64,000 nucleotides of DNA. Source: Pseudoxanthomonas spadix (GTDB taxonomy: Bacteria > Pseudomonadota > Gammaproteobacteria > Xanthomonadales > Xanthomonadaceae). This document shows positions 8,792 to 17,200 of this stretch, in pieces (position 1 is the stretch's first letter; every line of letters begins with the position of its first letter). Both the position numbers and the translations under genes were made by a program. Location of the stretch: positions 186,001 through 250,000 of the forward strand of contig NZ_RDQN01000005.1 of assembly GCF_003703395.1 (NCBI RefSeq). The letters run 5' to 3'. The notes under the pieces are model-generated. The model saw only the letters and a program-made list of their open reading frames with translations, ran no database searches and was not told the origin of the DNA.

Positions 8792-9277
8792 ATGCTGAAG
8801 ACCTTGTGCATCGCCGCGCTGCTGTCACTGACACTGCCCGCACCTGCGGCCACGCCGGCGCCCACCGTGCAGGTGCAGCAGGCATGGATGCGCGCCAGCC
8901 CGCCGCACGCGCCCACCGCGGCCGGTTACCTGACCCTGGTCAACACCGGCACCCAGGCCGACCGGCTGCTGTCGGTCAGCAGCGAGGCGGCCGACCGGGT
9001 CGAACTGCACGGCAGCCAGGTGCAGGGCGGGGTGACGCGCATGCGCATGCTCGGCGACGGCCTGGCGCTGCCGGCCGGCGCCCGGGTGGCGCTGGCGCCC
9101 TCGGGCACGCACCTGATGTTCATCGCCCCGCGCCAGCCGCTGGTGGCCGGGCAGACGGTGCGCGCGACCCTGCACTTCGAACATGCCGCCCCGCAGGCGG
9201 TGGACTTCCAGGTGCTGCCGCTGGATGCCACTGCCGCGCCTTCCCATCACCACCACATGCCGGGCACGAAGATGTAG
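8792..9277 (+). CDS. periplasmic copper chaperone PCu(A)C
   Basis: A 161-residue secreted protein: signal peptide (MLKTLCIAALLSLTLPAPAA), then the DUF461/PCu(A)C fold. The copper-ligand frame is visible as VELHGSQVQGGVTRMRM (His, then Met 11 residues later) and GTHLMFIAP (HxM). The second Met often seen in the HEMxM stretch is Val here. The tail is HHHHMPGTKM, adding possible metal ligands. These proteins carry Cu(I) to cytochrome oxidase or periplasmic cupro-enzymes. ATG 8792 has AAAAGAGG upstream. It follows the OprC-type receptor by 100 bp on the same strand. Confidence 0.85.
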   Translation: MLKTLCIAALLSLTLPAPAATPAPTVQVQQAWMRASPPHAPTAAGYLTLVNTGTQADRLLSVSSEAADRVELHGSQVQGGVTRMRMLGDGLALPAGARVALAPSGTHLMFIAPRQPLVAGQTVRATLHFEHAAPQAVDFQVLPLDATAAPSHHHHMPGTKM

Positions 9278-9329
9278 CCGCAGCGGGCCGGCGGGCCGGC
9301 TTTCACGGGCACACGGGGAGTGCGGGGGC

Positions 9330-9695
9330 ATGAAGCGGATTTCGGTGATGATCGCGCGGCTGTACGCACCGGCGCCGGTGCTGGTGGCGGCCGGCTGGGG
9401 GCTGTCGTTTGCGGCCGAACATGCGCGCGGGCTGCTGGGTGCGCAGGGTGCACACCTGGCCGGCTCGCTGCTGGCCCTGCTGGGCACCACGCTGGGCATG
9501 GTCTGGGCGCTGCTGGCCAGCTGGCGGCTGTACCTGTGGCTGCGTGGGGTGGAACAGGGCCGCTGCCCCTGCGGCGGCCTGCTGTCGCAGCCGCGCCGCA
9601 AGCGCCACGGCCAGCCCTACCGCAAATGCCTGTCCTGCGGGCAGAAGCTGCCGCTGGTCGCAGCGTCGCTGGCCGACTCCGAAACCGGCGCCTGA
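9330..9695 (+). CDS. small membrane protein with C-terminal zinc-ribbon-like cysteines
   Basis: A 121-residue protein not tied to a named family. It has two predicted membrane helices (about 10-28 and 42-66) and a cytosolic-looking tail with CPCGG and CLSCGQ spaced by about 23 residues, a rubredoxin/zinc-ribbon knuckle pattern. Start ATG 9330 follows a purine-rich GGGAGTGCGGGGGC. Its position just after the PCu(A)C gene suggests cotranscription with the copper genes, so metal handling is possible but unproven. Confidence 0.6.
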   Translation: MKRISVMIARLYAPAPVLVAAGWGLSFAAEHARGLLGAQGAHLAGSLLALLGTTLGMVWALLASWRLYLWLRGVEQGRCPCGGLLSQPRRKRHGQPYRKCLSCGQKLPLVAASLADSETGA

Positions 9696-9708
9696 CGCCG
9701 CCGCGGCC

Positions 9709-11334
9709 TCACGCCGCCGGCGGGACCGCCCGTGCGGCTTCGGCCCGGGCCTGGTTGCGCAACAGGAACCGCTGGATCTTGCCGCTGGGGGTCTTGGGCA
9801 GTTCGTCGACGAAGGCGATCTCGCGCGGGTAGGCGTGGGCGGACAGGCGCTTCTTCACGTACTGCGCCAGTTCCTCGGCCAGCGCGTCGCTGCCGGTGGC
9901 GCCTTCGCGCAGCACCACGTAGGCCTTCACCACCTCCGTGCGTTCCGGGTCGGGCTTGCCGACCACGGCGGCCTCGATGACCTCGGGATGCTCCAGCAGG
10001 CAGCTTTCCACGTCGAACGGACCGATCCGGTAGCCAGCCGAGGTGATCACATCGTCGCTGCGGCCGACGAAGGCGATGCTGCCGTCCTCGTTGCGCTCGA
10101 CCGTGTCGCCGGTGAGGTACCAGCCATCCTTGAACGGCTGGCGTTCGGTCTTCAGGTAGCCGGTGAAGAACAGCGCCGGCGAATCGGCGATGTGCACGGC
10201 CAGCATCCCGGGCTTGCCCACCGGCTGCGGCTGGCCGGCTTCGTCCAGCACCTCGAGCCGATAACCGCGCAGCGGATAGCCGGCGCTGCCCAGCCGCACC
10301 GGATGGGCCAGCCCATGGTGGTTGCACAGGATCATGCCGGTTTCGGTCTGGCCGTAGTGGTCATGGATCACCACGCCCAGAGCCTTGTCGAACCAGCGGA
10401 TCACTTCCGGATTGAGCGGCTCGCCGGCGCTGCTGACCACGCGCAGCTGGCCCTTTATCGGCGCGGCCGCGGCCTCGCCGGCAGCCATCAGCATGCGGTA
10501 GGCGGTGGGTGCGCCGGCCAGGTTGGTCACGCCCAGCTCGGCGATCGTGCGATAGCAGCTGTCCACGGTGAACGGGCCTTCGTGGAAGGTGATTGAATGG
10601 CCCAGCGCCAGCGGCCCGACCACGCCGTAGTACAGGCCGTAGGCCCAGCCGGGATCGGCGATGTTCCAGAACACGTCGTCCGCGCGCAGGTCCACCGCCT
10701 CGCGCATGTAGGTGGCCATCACCTCCAGGCCGCGCAGCGGCACCATCAGGCCCTTGGCGGCGCCGACGGTACCGGAGGTGAACATGATCATGAACGGGTC
10801 TTCGCCGGTCAGCGGCACCGGCGCGAAGGTGGTGGGCAGGCCGTCCAGCGCCTGCCAGAAGTCCTGGTCGCCTTCGCCCTCCAGGGTGAGCACCGGCGGC
10901 GCAGCGGTGACCTGGTCCAGCTTCGGGCGCTGGTCCGGCGAGCACACCACCAGCCTGGCGCCGCTGGAAGACAGGCGGTGCTCGAGCGCCTTGGGCCCGA
11001 AGGCGGTGAACAGCGGCTGGTACACACAGCCGGCCCGCCAGGTGCCCAGGATCACGATCAGCAGTTCCAGCCGGCGCGGCAGCAGGCCGGCGACCACATC
11101 GCCGGGCTTGAGCCCGCGCGCGACCAGCAGGTGCGCGAACTGGGCCGACCAGGCATCGAGCTGTTCAAAGGTGTAGCGGCGCACCTGGCGCTGCAGGTCC
11201 ACCCAGCACAATGCTTCGCGCTGCTGGCCCAGGTGGGCGCCACAGCAGGTGATCCAGGCGTTGACCGGACCGGCCGCCGGCGCGGGCGGCAGCTGGCGGA
11301 CGTGTTCGAAATAGTCGCGGCGTTCGGTGTTCAT
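9709..11334 (-). CDS. acyl-CoA synthetase (AMP-forming), acetyl/medium-chain type
   Basis: An ANL-superfamily ligase of 541 residues that activates a carboxylic acid via an acyl-adenylate. Motifs are MFTSGTVGAAKGLMVPL (P-loop-like A3), DHYGQTETGMILCN (A5), YLTGDTVERNEDGSIAFVGRSDDVI (A7/A8 with the hinge Asp) and the catalytic-lysine end LPKTPSGKIQRFLLRN. Sequence style is closest to the acetyl-CoA-synthetase-like/medium-chain branch; the acyl substrate is not readable. ATG 11334 (MNTERRDYFEHV) is preferred over the upstream ATGs. It lies downstream of cysH by 300 bp on the same strand, and converges on the preceding membrane gene. Confidence 0.8.
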   Translation of the reverse strand: MNTERRDYFEHVRQLPPAPAAGPVNAWITCCGAHLGQQREALCWVDLQRQVRRYTFEQLDAWSAQFAHLLVARGLKPGDVVAGLLPRRLELLIVILGTWRAGCVYQPLFTAFGPKALEHRLSSSGARLVVCSPDQRPKLDQVTAAPPVLTLEGEGDQDFWQALDGLPTTFAPVPLTGEDPFMIMFTSGTVGAAKGLMVPLRGLEVMATYMREAVDLRADDVFWNIADPGWAYGLYYGVVGPLALGHSITFHEGPFTVDSCYRTIAELGVTNLAGAPTAYRMLMAAGEAAAAPIKGQLRVVSSAGEPLNPEVIRWFDKALGVVIHDHYGQTETGMILCNHHGLAHPVRLGSAGYPLRGYRLEVLDEAGQPQPVGKPGMLAVHIADSPALFFTGYLKTERQPFKDGWYLTGDTVERNEDGSIAFVGRSDDVITSAGYRIGPFDVESCLLEHPEVIEAAVVGKPDPERTEVVKAYVVLREGATGSDALAEELAQYVKKRLSAHAYPREIAFVDELPKTPSGKIQRFLLRNQARAEAARAVPPAA

Positions 11335-11634
11335 GCACAGGGTCCCGGGTTGCATGGCCAAACACTACCGCGTTCGGCAGGCAGGCCGATTGTGCCGCGC
11401 GCCATGGCCTGCCGGCAGCACGCGCCGGAGCGCACTAGACCAAAAGACCAGCCCAGGGCCGCCCGCAGGCATGAGCAAGCCAGCGCGCCGCCACACGCTG
11501 GCTGTCCCGGGCCTAGGAGCGGTGGCCGTGGCAGCGGCGTCTGGCCCGATGGACTGGCCTGCAGGATAAAGGGCAAGGTGCGACCGGGCGTGCCGATGCT
11601 GAAGTTCGATTACCACATGCTGGGCGACAGCCCG
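11335..11634. other. 300-bp gap between cysH and acyl-CoA synthetase genes
   Basis: No gene is evident here. It contains one perfect stem, AGCCAGCG (11478-11485) with CGCTGGCT (11496-11503), downstream of leftward cysH. No T-run follows it, so it is a weak terminator or mRNA-stabilising hairpin candidate. The acyl-CoA synthetase promoter should lie in the left half, but I see no convincing consensus. Confidence 0.4.
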
Positions 11635-12369
11635 CTACAACTGTTCGTGGATCCCGCATTCGCGCTTGAGCCCGAAGAAGCGCGTGTCTTCCTCGCGCAT
11701 GCCCGGTTCCAGGCGGCGGGTGGTGTGGAAGTCGCCGATCGAGACATAGCCTTCTTCCCACAGCGGGTGATACGGCAGGTCGTGGGCCTTCATGTACTGC
11801 CAGATGTCGCGGTCGGTCCAGTCGGCGATCGGGCTGACCTTCCAGCGCCCCTCACGCAGTTGCACGATCGGCGTGCCGGCGCGGCTGGTGGCCTGCTGGC
11901 GGCGCAGCCCGGTGAACCAGGTGCCCACTTCCAGCTCTTCCAGCGCCCGGCGCATCGGTTCGACCTTGCGCAGGCTGTTGTAGTGCTCGATGCCGACCAC
12001 GCCCTGCTCCCACAGCCGGCCGTGGCGCGCTTCCATCCAGGCGCGGCTGACCAGCGGGCGGTAGATCCTGATGTTGAGCTTGAGCCGCTCGATCAGCGCA
12101 TCGGCAAAGCGGTAGGTCTCCGGGAACAGGTAGCCGGTGTCGATCAGCACCACCGGGATGTCCGGTTTCTGCTGGGTCAGCAGGTGCAGCGCGACCGCCG
12201 ACTGCGCGCCGAAGCTGGACGACAGCGCGGCCTGGGCCGGGCCATGTTCCAGCGCCCAGGCGACCCGCGCTTGCGCGCTCATGGCTTCGAGTGCGGCGTT
12301 GGCTGCCTCCAGGTCGATGGCGGCCGGTGGGGCCTCGTGGAGGTCGTCGTTGGCGGGCAGGGCGGTCAT
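11635..12369 (-). CDS. cysH: phosphoadenylyl-sulfate (PAPS) reductase
   Basis: This 244-residue enzyme reduces PAPS to sulfite with thioredoxin. It shows [15 protein letters not shown] (PP-loop), [39 protein letters not shown] and the C-terminal catalytic cysteine in [10 protein letters not shown]. That is the only cysteine; the CC...CxxC cluster ligands of APS reductases are absent, so PAPS is the substrate, consistent with the fused APS kinase in this window. Its ATG overlaps the cysI stop by 4 bp (ATGA), so it is translationally coupled as the last gene of the leftward cysJIH operon. Confidence 0.95.
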   Translation of the reverse strand: MTALPANDDLHEAPPAAIDLEAANAALEAMSAQARVAWALEHGPAQAALSSSFGAQSAVALHLLTQQKPDIPVVLIDTGYLFPETYRFADALIERLKLNIRIYRPLVSRAWMEARHGRLWEQGVVGIEHYNSLRKVEPMRRALEELEVGTWFTGLRRQQATSRAGTPIVQLREGRWKVSPIADWTDRDIWQYMKAHDLPYHPLWEEGYVSIGDFHTTRRLEPGMREEDTRFFGLKRECGIHEQL

Positions 12370-14093
12370 GGGTGCAGTTCCACGTCAATGGAGCGGTGGG
12401 TCGGGTAGGGCGGCAGCTCGATCTCGCCGACGCGATGCAGGAAGTCGCCGAAACCTTCGTCGGCGGCACGCTCGGCGGCGTAGCGGCCGAACAGTGGATC
12501 GAGCGCGCCCAGGATCTGGTCCTCGGTGATGTTTTCGCGGTACAGCGTGTTCAGGCGCTGGCCGCGATGGTCGCCGCCGAGCATCAGGTTGTAGCGGCCC
12601 GGGGCCTTGCCGACCAGGGCGATCTCGGCCAGGTAGGGACGCGAGCAGCCGTTGGGGCAGCCGGAGATGCGCAGCACGATCGGGGCCTCGACCAGCGCGT
12701 GCCTTTCCAGCAGCGGCTGCAGTTTGTTGCTGAAGTCGGGCAGGTAGCGCTCGGCTTCGGCCATGGCCAGGCCGCAGGTCGGCAGCGCCACGCAGGCCAT
12801 GGCCTTGCGCGCCAGCGCGGACGGCAGCGCATTGCCGGCGTCCAGGCCGTGCTGGGCGACCAGCGCATCGATCACGGATTTCTGTGCGGCGCCGACGTTG
12901 GAGATCACCAGGTTCTGGTTGCAGGTCATGCGGAATTCGCCCCCGTCCAGCACGCGCGCGATTTCGCGCAGGCCGGTCAGAGCCTGCCCCGGACCTGATC
13001 CGGGGTGGGTCGCTTCGCCGACATCGGCGATGCGCCCGGCGCAGATCGACAGGGTCAGGTGCCAGCGGCCGTCGCTGCCTTGGGTCCAGCCGTAGCGGTC
13101 GCCGTTGTGTTCGAAGGCGAACGGCCGCGCCGGCTGGAACTGCACGCCGGCGCGCTGTTCGATCTGCGCCTTGATGAAGTCCAGGCCCTTGTCGTCGATG
13201 GTGTACTTGAAGCGCGCACGCTTGCGCACCGCGCGGTTGCCGAAGTCGCGCTGGGTGGTGACCACCGCGGTGGCCACCTCCAGCAGCTGCTCGCGGGTGA
13301 TGAAGCCGACCACGTCGGCCACGCGCGGATAGGTTTGCGCATCGCCATGGCTGGCGCCCATGCCGCCGCCCAGGCTGACGTTGTAGCCGACCACCTGGCC
13401 GTGCTCGATCACGCCGATGAAACCCAGGTCGTTGGCGAACACATCGACATCGTTGATCGGCGGCAGCGCAAAGCCGATCTTGAACTTGCGCGGCAGGTAG
13501 GTGTCGCCGTAGATCGGTTCGGGTTCCTCCCCGGCGCCGGCGACTTTCTCCTCGTCCAGCCAGATCTCGTAGTAGGCGCGGGTGTTGGGCAGCAGGTGCT
13601 CGGAGGTGGCGGCCGCATCGGCGTACAGCGTGGCGTGGGCATCGGACAGCAGCGGGTTGGCCGCGACCTGGACGTTGCGGTTGACGTCGCCGCAGGCGGC
13701 CAGCGTGTCGATCAGCGCGGCGTTGATCGCCTGCATCGTCGCCTTCAGCTCGCGCTTGATGATCCCGTGGAACTGGAACGCCTGGCGGGTGGTGATGCGC
13801 AGCGAATGGTTGCCGTATTCGGTCGCGATGGCGTCCAGCTTGAGCCACTGTTCGGGGGTGATCACCCCGCCCGGGGTGCGGGTGCGGATCATGAACTGGT
13901 AGGCCGGCTCCAGCTTCTGCCGACGGCGCTCATCGCGCAGGTCGCGGTCGTCCTGCTGGTAGCTGCCGTGGTACTTGATCAGGGTCTGGTCGTCCTCGCG
14001 CAGCGCGCCGGTGAGCGGATCGGCCAGGCTCTCCAGCAGGCTGCCGCGCAGGCGGTGGCTGTGAGCCTTGATGTCTTCGACGGAGTGGCTCAT
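12366..14093 (-). CDS. cysI: sulfite reductase (NADPH) hemoprotein beta subunit
   Basis: CysI carries siroheme and a 4Fe-4S cluster and reduces sulfite to sulfide with electrons from CysJ. The cluster ligands are visible as [21 protein letters not shown] and [19 protein letters not shown]. The N-terminal half has [15 protein letters not shown]-like and [17 protein letters not shown] segments. The start [12 protein letters not shown] at 14093 gives 575 residues, the usual length; the open frame extends 7 codons further up. It is preceded in the operon by cysJ and a 94-bp hairpin-forming gap, and overlaps cysH by 4 bp. Confidence 0.95.
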   Translation of the reverse strand: MSHSVEDIKAHSHRLRGSLLESLADPLTGALREDDQTLIKYHGSYQQDDRDLRDERRRQKLEPAYQFMIRTRTPGGVITPEQWLKLDAIATEYGNHSLRITTRQAFQFHGIIKRELKATMQAINAALIDTLAACGDVNRNVQVAANPLLSDAHATLYADAAATSEHLLPNTRAYYEIWLDEEKVAGAGEEPEPIYGDTYLPRKFKIGFALPPINDVDVFANDLGFIGVIEHGQVVGYNVSLGGGMGASHGDAQTYPRVADVVGFITREQLLEVATAVVTTQRDFGNRAVRKRARFKYTIDDKGLDFIKAQIEQRAGVQFQPARPFAFEHNGDRYGWTQGSDGRWHLTLSICAGRIADVGEATHPGSGPGQALTGLREIARVLDGGEFRMTCNQNLVISNVGAAQKSVIDALVAQHGLDAGNALPSALARKAMACVALPTCGLAMAEAERYLPDFSNKLQPLLERHALVEAPIVLRISGCPNGCSRPYLAEIALVGKAPGRYNLMLGGDHRGQRLNTLYRENITEDQILGALDPLFGRYAAERAADEGFGDFLHRVGEIELPPYPTHRSIDVELHP

Positions 14094-14124
14094 GGGCGGG
14101 GACGACCAGCGCAAAGGTGGGGGC

Positions 14125-14218
14125 GGGACCGGGGACCGGGGACCCGGGACCCGGGAGAAGCAAAGGCAACGGCGTACACGGCTTTTCCGGGTCCCCGGTC
14201 CCGGGTCCCGGGTCCCGG
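14125..14218. repeat. long GGGACC-rich imperfect hairpin between cysJ and cysI
   Basis: A left arm made of repeats of GGGACC/GGGACCC (14125-14160, ending GGGAGAAG) is complementary, with a few bulges, to the right arm 14182-14218 (starting CTTTTCC and followed by GGGTCCC units). The loop is about 21 bases. In cysJIH mRNA this would fold into a very stable stem between the cysJ stop and the cysI start, where it could act as processing, attenuation or 3'-end-protection site. Confidence 0.7.
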
Positions 14219-14222
14219 CACC

Positions 14223-16088
14223 TCAATAAACATCGCGCGCATAGCGTCCCTCGCTCTGCAGGGCGGTCAGGAAGTCGTGCGCGTCCTGCGCATCCAGCGC
14301 GCCGTGCTCGGCGACGATGTCCTGCAATGCTGCGTGCACGTCCTTGCCCATCGCGATCGAGCCGCACACGTACAAGTGCGCGCCCGACTGCAGCCAGTCA
14401 TAGACCTGGCGGCCGCGCTCGCGCAGGCGGTGCTGCACGTACAGCTTGTGCGCCTGGTCGCGCGAGAACGCCAGGTCCAGGCGGTCGAGCTCGCCGCGCC
14501 TGAGCGCGTCCTGCCATTCGCTCTGGTAGAGGAAGCCGCTGTTGAAGTGCTGGCTGCCGAAGAACAGCCAGTTGCGGCCGGCCGCACCGGTCTCGGCGCG
14601 TTCCTGGACAAACGCGCGGAACGGGGCCACGCCGGTCCCCGGCCCGACCATGATGATGTCGCGCGCCGGATCGGCCGGCAGCCGGAAGCGGTCGTTGGCC
14701 TCGATGTACACCGGGGCGTGGTCGCCTTCTGCCAGTGCGGCCAGATAGCCACTGGCCGAGCCCAGGCGGTCCACGCCGTGGGCCTGGTAGCGCAGGACAT
14801 CCACGGTCAGGTGCACCTCCTCGCCGACCCGGGCGCGGCTGGAGGCGATCGAATACAGCCGCGGAGCCAGCGGCCGCAGCGCAGCGAGCAGGCCTTCGGG
14901 CTCCCACTCGGCCGGCCAGCGGCGCAGCACGTCCACCAGCTGATGGCTGCCCAGCAGCGCGGACAAGTCGCTGGTCCGGCCCGGGGCCAGCAGCGCGTTG
15001 AGTTCGCTGGCCCTGGCCTGGGCGGCGTGCGCGGCCAGGAACGGGCGCGAGAGCCTGGTCAGTTCGCGATGGCCGGCCAGCCAGTCGCGCAGGCTGCGTG
15101 AATGGCCCTGGAGGCTGACCTGGGCATCGCCGTCCAGCGCCAGCGCCTCAAGCACCGGCTCGACGATGGCGGCCGGATTGCGATGGACAAAGCCCAGCGC
15201 GTCACCGGGCTGGTAGCTCAGGCCGCTGCCTTGCAGCGACAGCTCCAGGTGGCGCACCTGCTTGTCGGCCGCGCCGTGCTGGCCAAACGCGGGCCCCTTG
15301 AAGTCGCGCCCGCTGATCGACTGGTTGGCCAGCACCTCGGCCTGGAACGGCGCGGCGTGGGAATACGCCGGCGCGGCCGCGGCCGGGCGCAGCGGCGTGA
15401 CCGTGGCGGTGGGCGCGGCGCTGGCGGCCGGCTTGAGCGTCCTGCGCGCCTGTTCCAGCGCCTGCGTCCGCCATGGCCCGGCGACAGTGTCGATGTCCAG
15501 GTCGGCCTCGCCGGCAGCGAACAGGCGGGTCGCACCCAGCTCGGCCAGGCGCGCGTCCAGGCGCCTGGAGATGCCGCAGAAATCGGCATAGCTCGAATCA
15601 CCCAGGCCCAGTACGGCAAATTTCAGCTCCGGGAGCCGGGGTGCGCGGCGACCCTTGAGGAACTCGGTAAAGCCGATCGCGTCATCCGGCGGGTCGCCCT
15701 CACCCTGGGTGCTGATCACCAGGTACAGCAGGCGCTCGCTGGCCAGTTCGCGGGTGGGGTAGGCGTCGGTGCGGACCAGGCGCACTGCCAGGCCGGCTGC
15801 TTCCAGTTCGGAGGCCAGGCCCTCGGCGACCCGCCTGGCATTGCCGGTCTGGCTGCCGTAGAGCACCGTGGCGCGTTCGCCGGGCGTGGCCAGCGGGGCA
15901 CCGGTCGCGGCTGCACCCTGGAGCAGGGCCAGCTGCGGGGCCGGGTGGGCCGCCTGGGCCAGGCCGGCGGTGAATCCGGACAGCCACCACAGCGAGGCGC
16001 TGTCCAGGCCGTCGACCACCCGGGCCAGCAACGCCTTGCGCTCCTCGGGCAAGGGGCTGACGGACAACGCGGGAGGTACAGCAGACAT
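14223..16088 (-). CDS. cysJ: sulfite reductase (NADPH) flavoprotein alpha subunit
   Basis: CysJ passes electrons from NADPH through FAD and FMN to CysI. The 621 residues show a flavodoxin domain (VLYGSQTGNARRVAEGLA about 79-96, STQGEGDPPDDA, VLGLGDSSYADFCGISRRLD), an FAD-binding region (PRLYSIASSRARVGEEVHLTV) and an NADPH domain (IMVGPGTGVAPFRAFVQER, NWLFFGSQHFNSGFLYQSEW). It ends GRYARDVY, like the canonical CysJ terminus. It is the first gene of the leftward cysJIH operon, divergent from cysD. Confidence 0.95.
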   Translation of the reverse strand: MSAVPPALSVSPLPEERKALLARVVDGLDSASLWWLSGFTAGLAQAAHPAPQLALLQGAAATGAPLATPGERATVLYGSQTGNARRVAEGLASELEAAGLAVRLVRTDAYPTRELASERLLYLVISTQGEGDPPDDAIGFTEFLKGRRAPRLPELKFAVLGLGDSSYADFCGISRRLDARLAELGATRLFAAGEADLDIDTVAGPWRTQALEQARRTLKPAASAAPTATVTPLRPAAAAPAYSHAAPFQAEVLANQSISGRDFKGPAFGQHGAADKQVRHLELSLQGSGLSYQPGDALGFVHRNPAAIVEPVLEALALDGDAQVSLQGHSRSLRDWLAGHRELTRLSRPFLAAHAAQARASELNALLAPGRTSDLSALLGSHQLVDVLRRWPAEWEPEGLLAALRPLAPRLYSIASSRARVGEEVHLTVDVLRYQAHGVDRLGSASGYLAALAEGDHAPVYIEANDRFRLPADPARDIIMVGPGTGVAPFRAFVQERAETGAAGRNWLFFGSQHFNSGFLYQSEWQDALRRGELDRLDLAFSRDQAHKLYVQHRLRERGRQVYDWLQSGAHLYVCGSIAMGKDVHAALQDIVAEHGALDAQDAHDFLTALQSEGRYARDVY

Positions 16089-16164
16089 CGCAATTCCAGG
16101 CGGTTTGGCAGGCGAGCGATGCTAGGCCTGTTTCCAAGCGGCTTGAAAGGATGGGGGGTTATGG

Positions 16165-16200
16165 GCTTATGCCGCGCGCTTATTTCGCTGATGCATAAGC
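16165..16200. promoter_or_regulatory. cysJ/cysD divergent promoter with repeated GCTTAT/ATAAGC words
   Basis: The 200-bp space between divergent cysJ and cysD carries GCTTAT at 16165-16170 and 16178-16183 and the inverse ATAAGC at 16195-16200, matching the words flanking the cysG/cysB promoter box. The three copies sit about 13 and 17 bp apart, suitable for a multi-subunit LysR-type regulator on one face of the helix. CysB is the obvious candidate, by inference. Confidence 0.55.
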
Positions 16201-16288
16201 GATGCCACACTGCCGTTTCCGCCAGCAGGGCGCGGCTGAAGCGCCGCCCGCCTGCCGCCGGAGGTTCCCTTCGTCCGTGCGCCATCCA

Positions 16289-17200
16289 ATGACCGTTGCT
16301 GTTTCCCTGTCCCATCTTGACCGGCTCGAAGCCGAAAGCATCCACATCCTGCGCGAGGTCGCCGCGGCATTCCGCAACCCGGTGCTGCTGTATTCGGTGG
16401 GCAAGGACAGCTCGGTGCTGCTGCACCTGCTGCTCAAGGCCTTTGCCCCGGCGCCACCGCCGATCCCGCTGCTGCACGTGGATACGCGCTGGAAGTTCCG
16501 CGAGATGATCGCCTTCCGCGACCGGCGCGCCGCCGAGACCGGCGTGGACCTGCGCGTGCACATCAACCCGGATGGCATCGCCCAGGACATCGGCCCGTTC
16601 ACCCACGGCGCCACGGTCCACACCGACATCATGAAGACCCAGGGCCTGAAGCAGGCGCTGGAGCAGTACAGGTTCGACGCGGCCATCGGTGGTGCGCGCC
16701 GCGACGAGGAAAAATCGCGCGCCAAGGAACGGGTGTTCTCGTTCCGCAACGAGCGCCACCGCTGGGACCCCAAGAACCAGCGCCCGGAACTGTGGAACCT
16801 GTACAACGCGCGCATCCACAGCGGCCAGAGCGTGCGTGCCTTCCCCTTGAGCAACTGGACCGAGCTGGACATCTGGCTCTACATCTACCGCGAACGGATT
16901 CCGGTGGTGCCGCTGTATTTGGCCGCCGAGCGGCCGGTGGTCGAGCGCGACGGTGCGCTGATCATGGTCGACGACGAGCGCCTGCCGCTGAAGGACGGCG
17001 AGGTGCCGATGATGAAGTCAGTGCGCTTTCGCACGCTGGGCTGCTATCCGCTGACCGGCGCGGTGGAATCCAGCGCCGATACGCTGGAGAAGATCATTGC
17101 CGAGATGCTGGTGGCCACCACCTCCGAGCGCCAGGGCCGGGTGATCGACCAGGATCCGGGCGCGTCGATGGAGCAGAAGAAGCTGGAAGGGTATTTCTGA
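16289..17200 (+). CDS. cysD: sulfate adenylyltransferase small subunit
   Basis: CysD with CysN makes APS from sulfate and ATP. The 303 residues contain the PP-loop [52 protein letters not shown] and [23 protein letters not shown], then end KKLEGYF, all classic for the family. ATG 16289 ([24 protein letters not shown]) matches family starts; the frame is open 29 codons upstream without support. It is divergent from cysJ, and its stop overlaps the cysNC start (TGATG). Confidence 0.95.
   Translation: MTVAVSLSHLDRLEAESIHILREVAAAFRNPVLLYSVGKDSSVLLHLLLKAFAPAPPPIPLLHVDTRWKFREMIAFRDRRAAETGVDLRVHINPDGIAQDIGPFTHGATVHTDIMKTQGLKQALEQYRFDAAIGGARRDEEKSRAKERVFSFRNERHRWDPKNQRPELWNLYNARIHSGQSVRAFPLSNWTELDIWLYIYRERIPVVPLYLAAERPVVERDGALIMVDDERLPLKDGEVPMMKSVRFRTLGCYPLTGAVESSADTLEKIIAEMLVATTSERQGRVIDQDPGASMEQKKLEGYF

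Noticed and set aside
11478-11503. Terminator of the cysJIH operon
   Set aside because: The 8-bp stem is perfect but no T-run follows leftward, so I list it only as part of the intergenic description.
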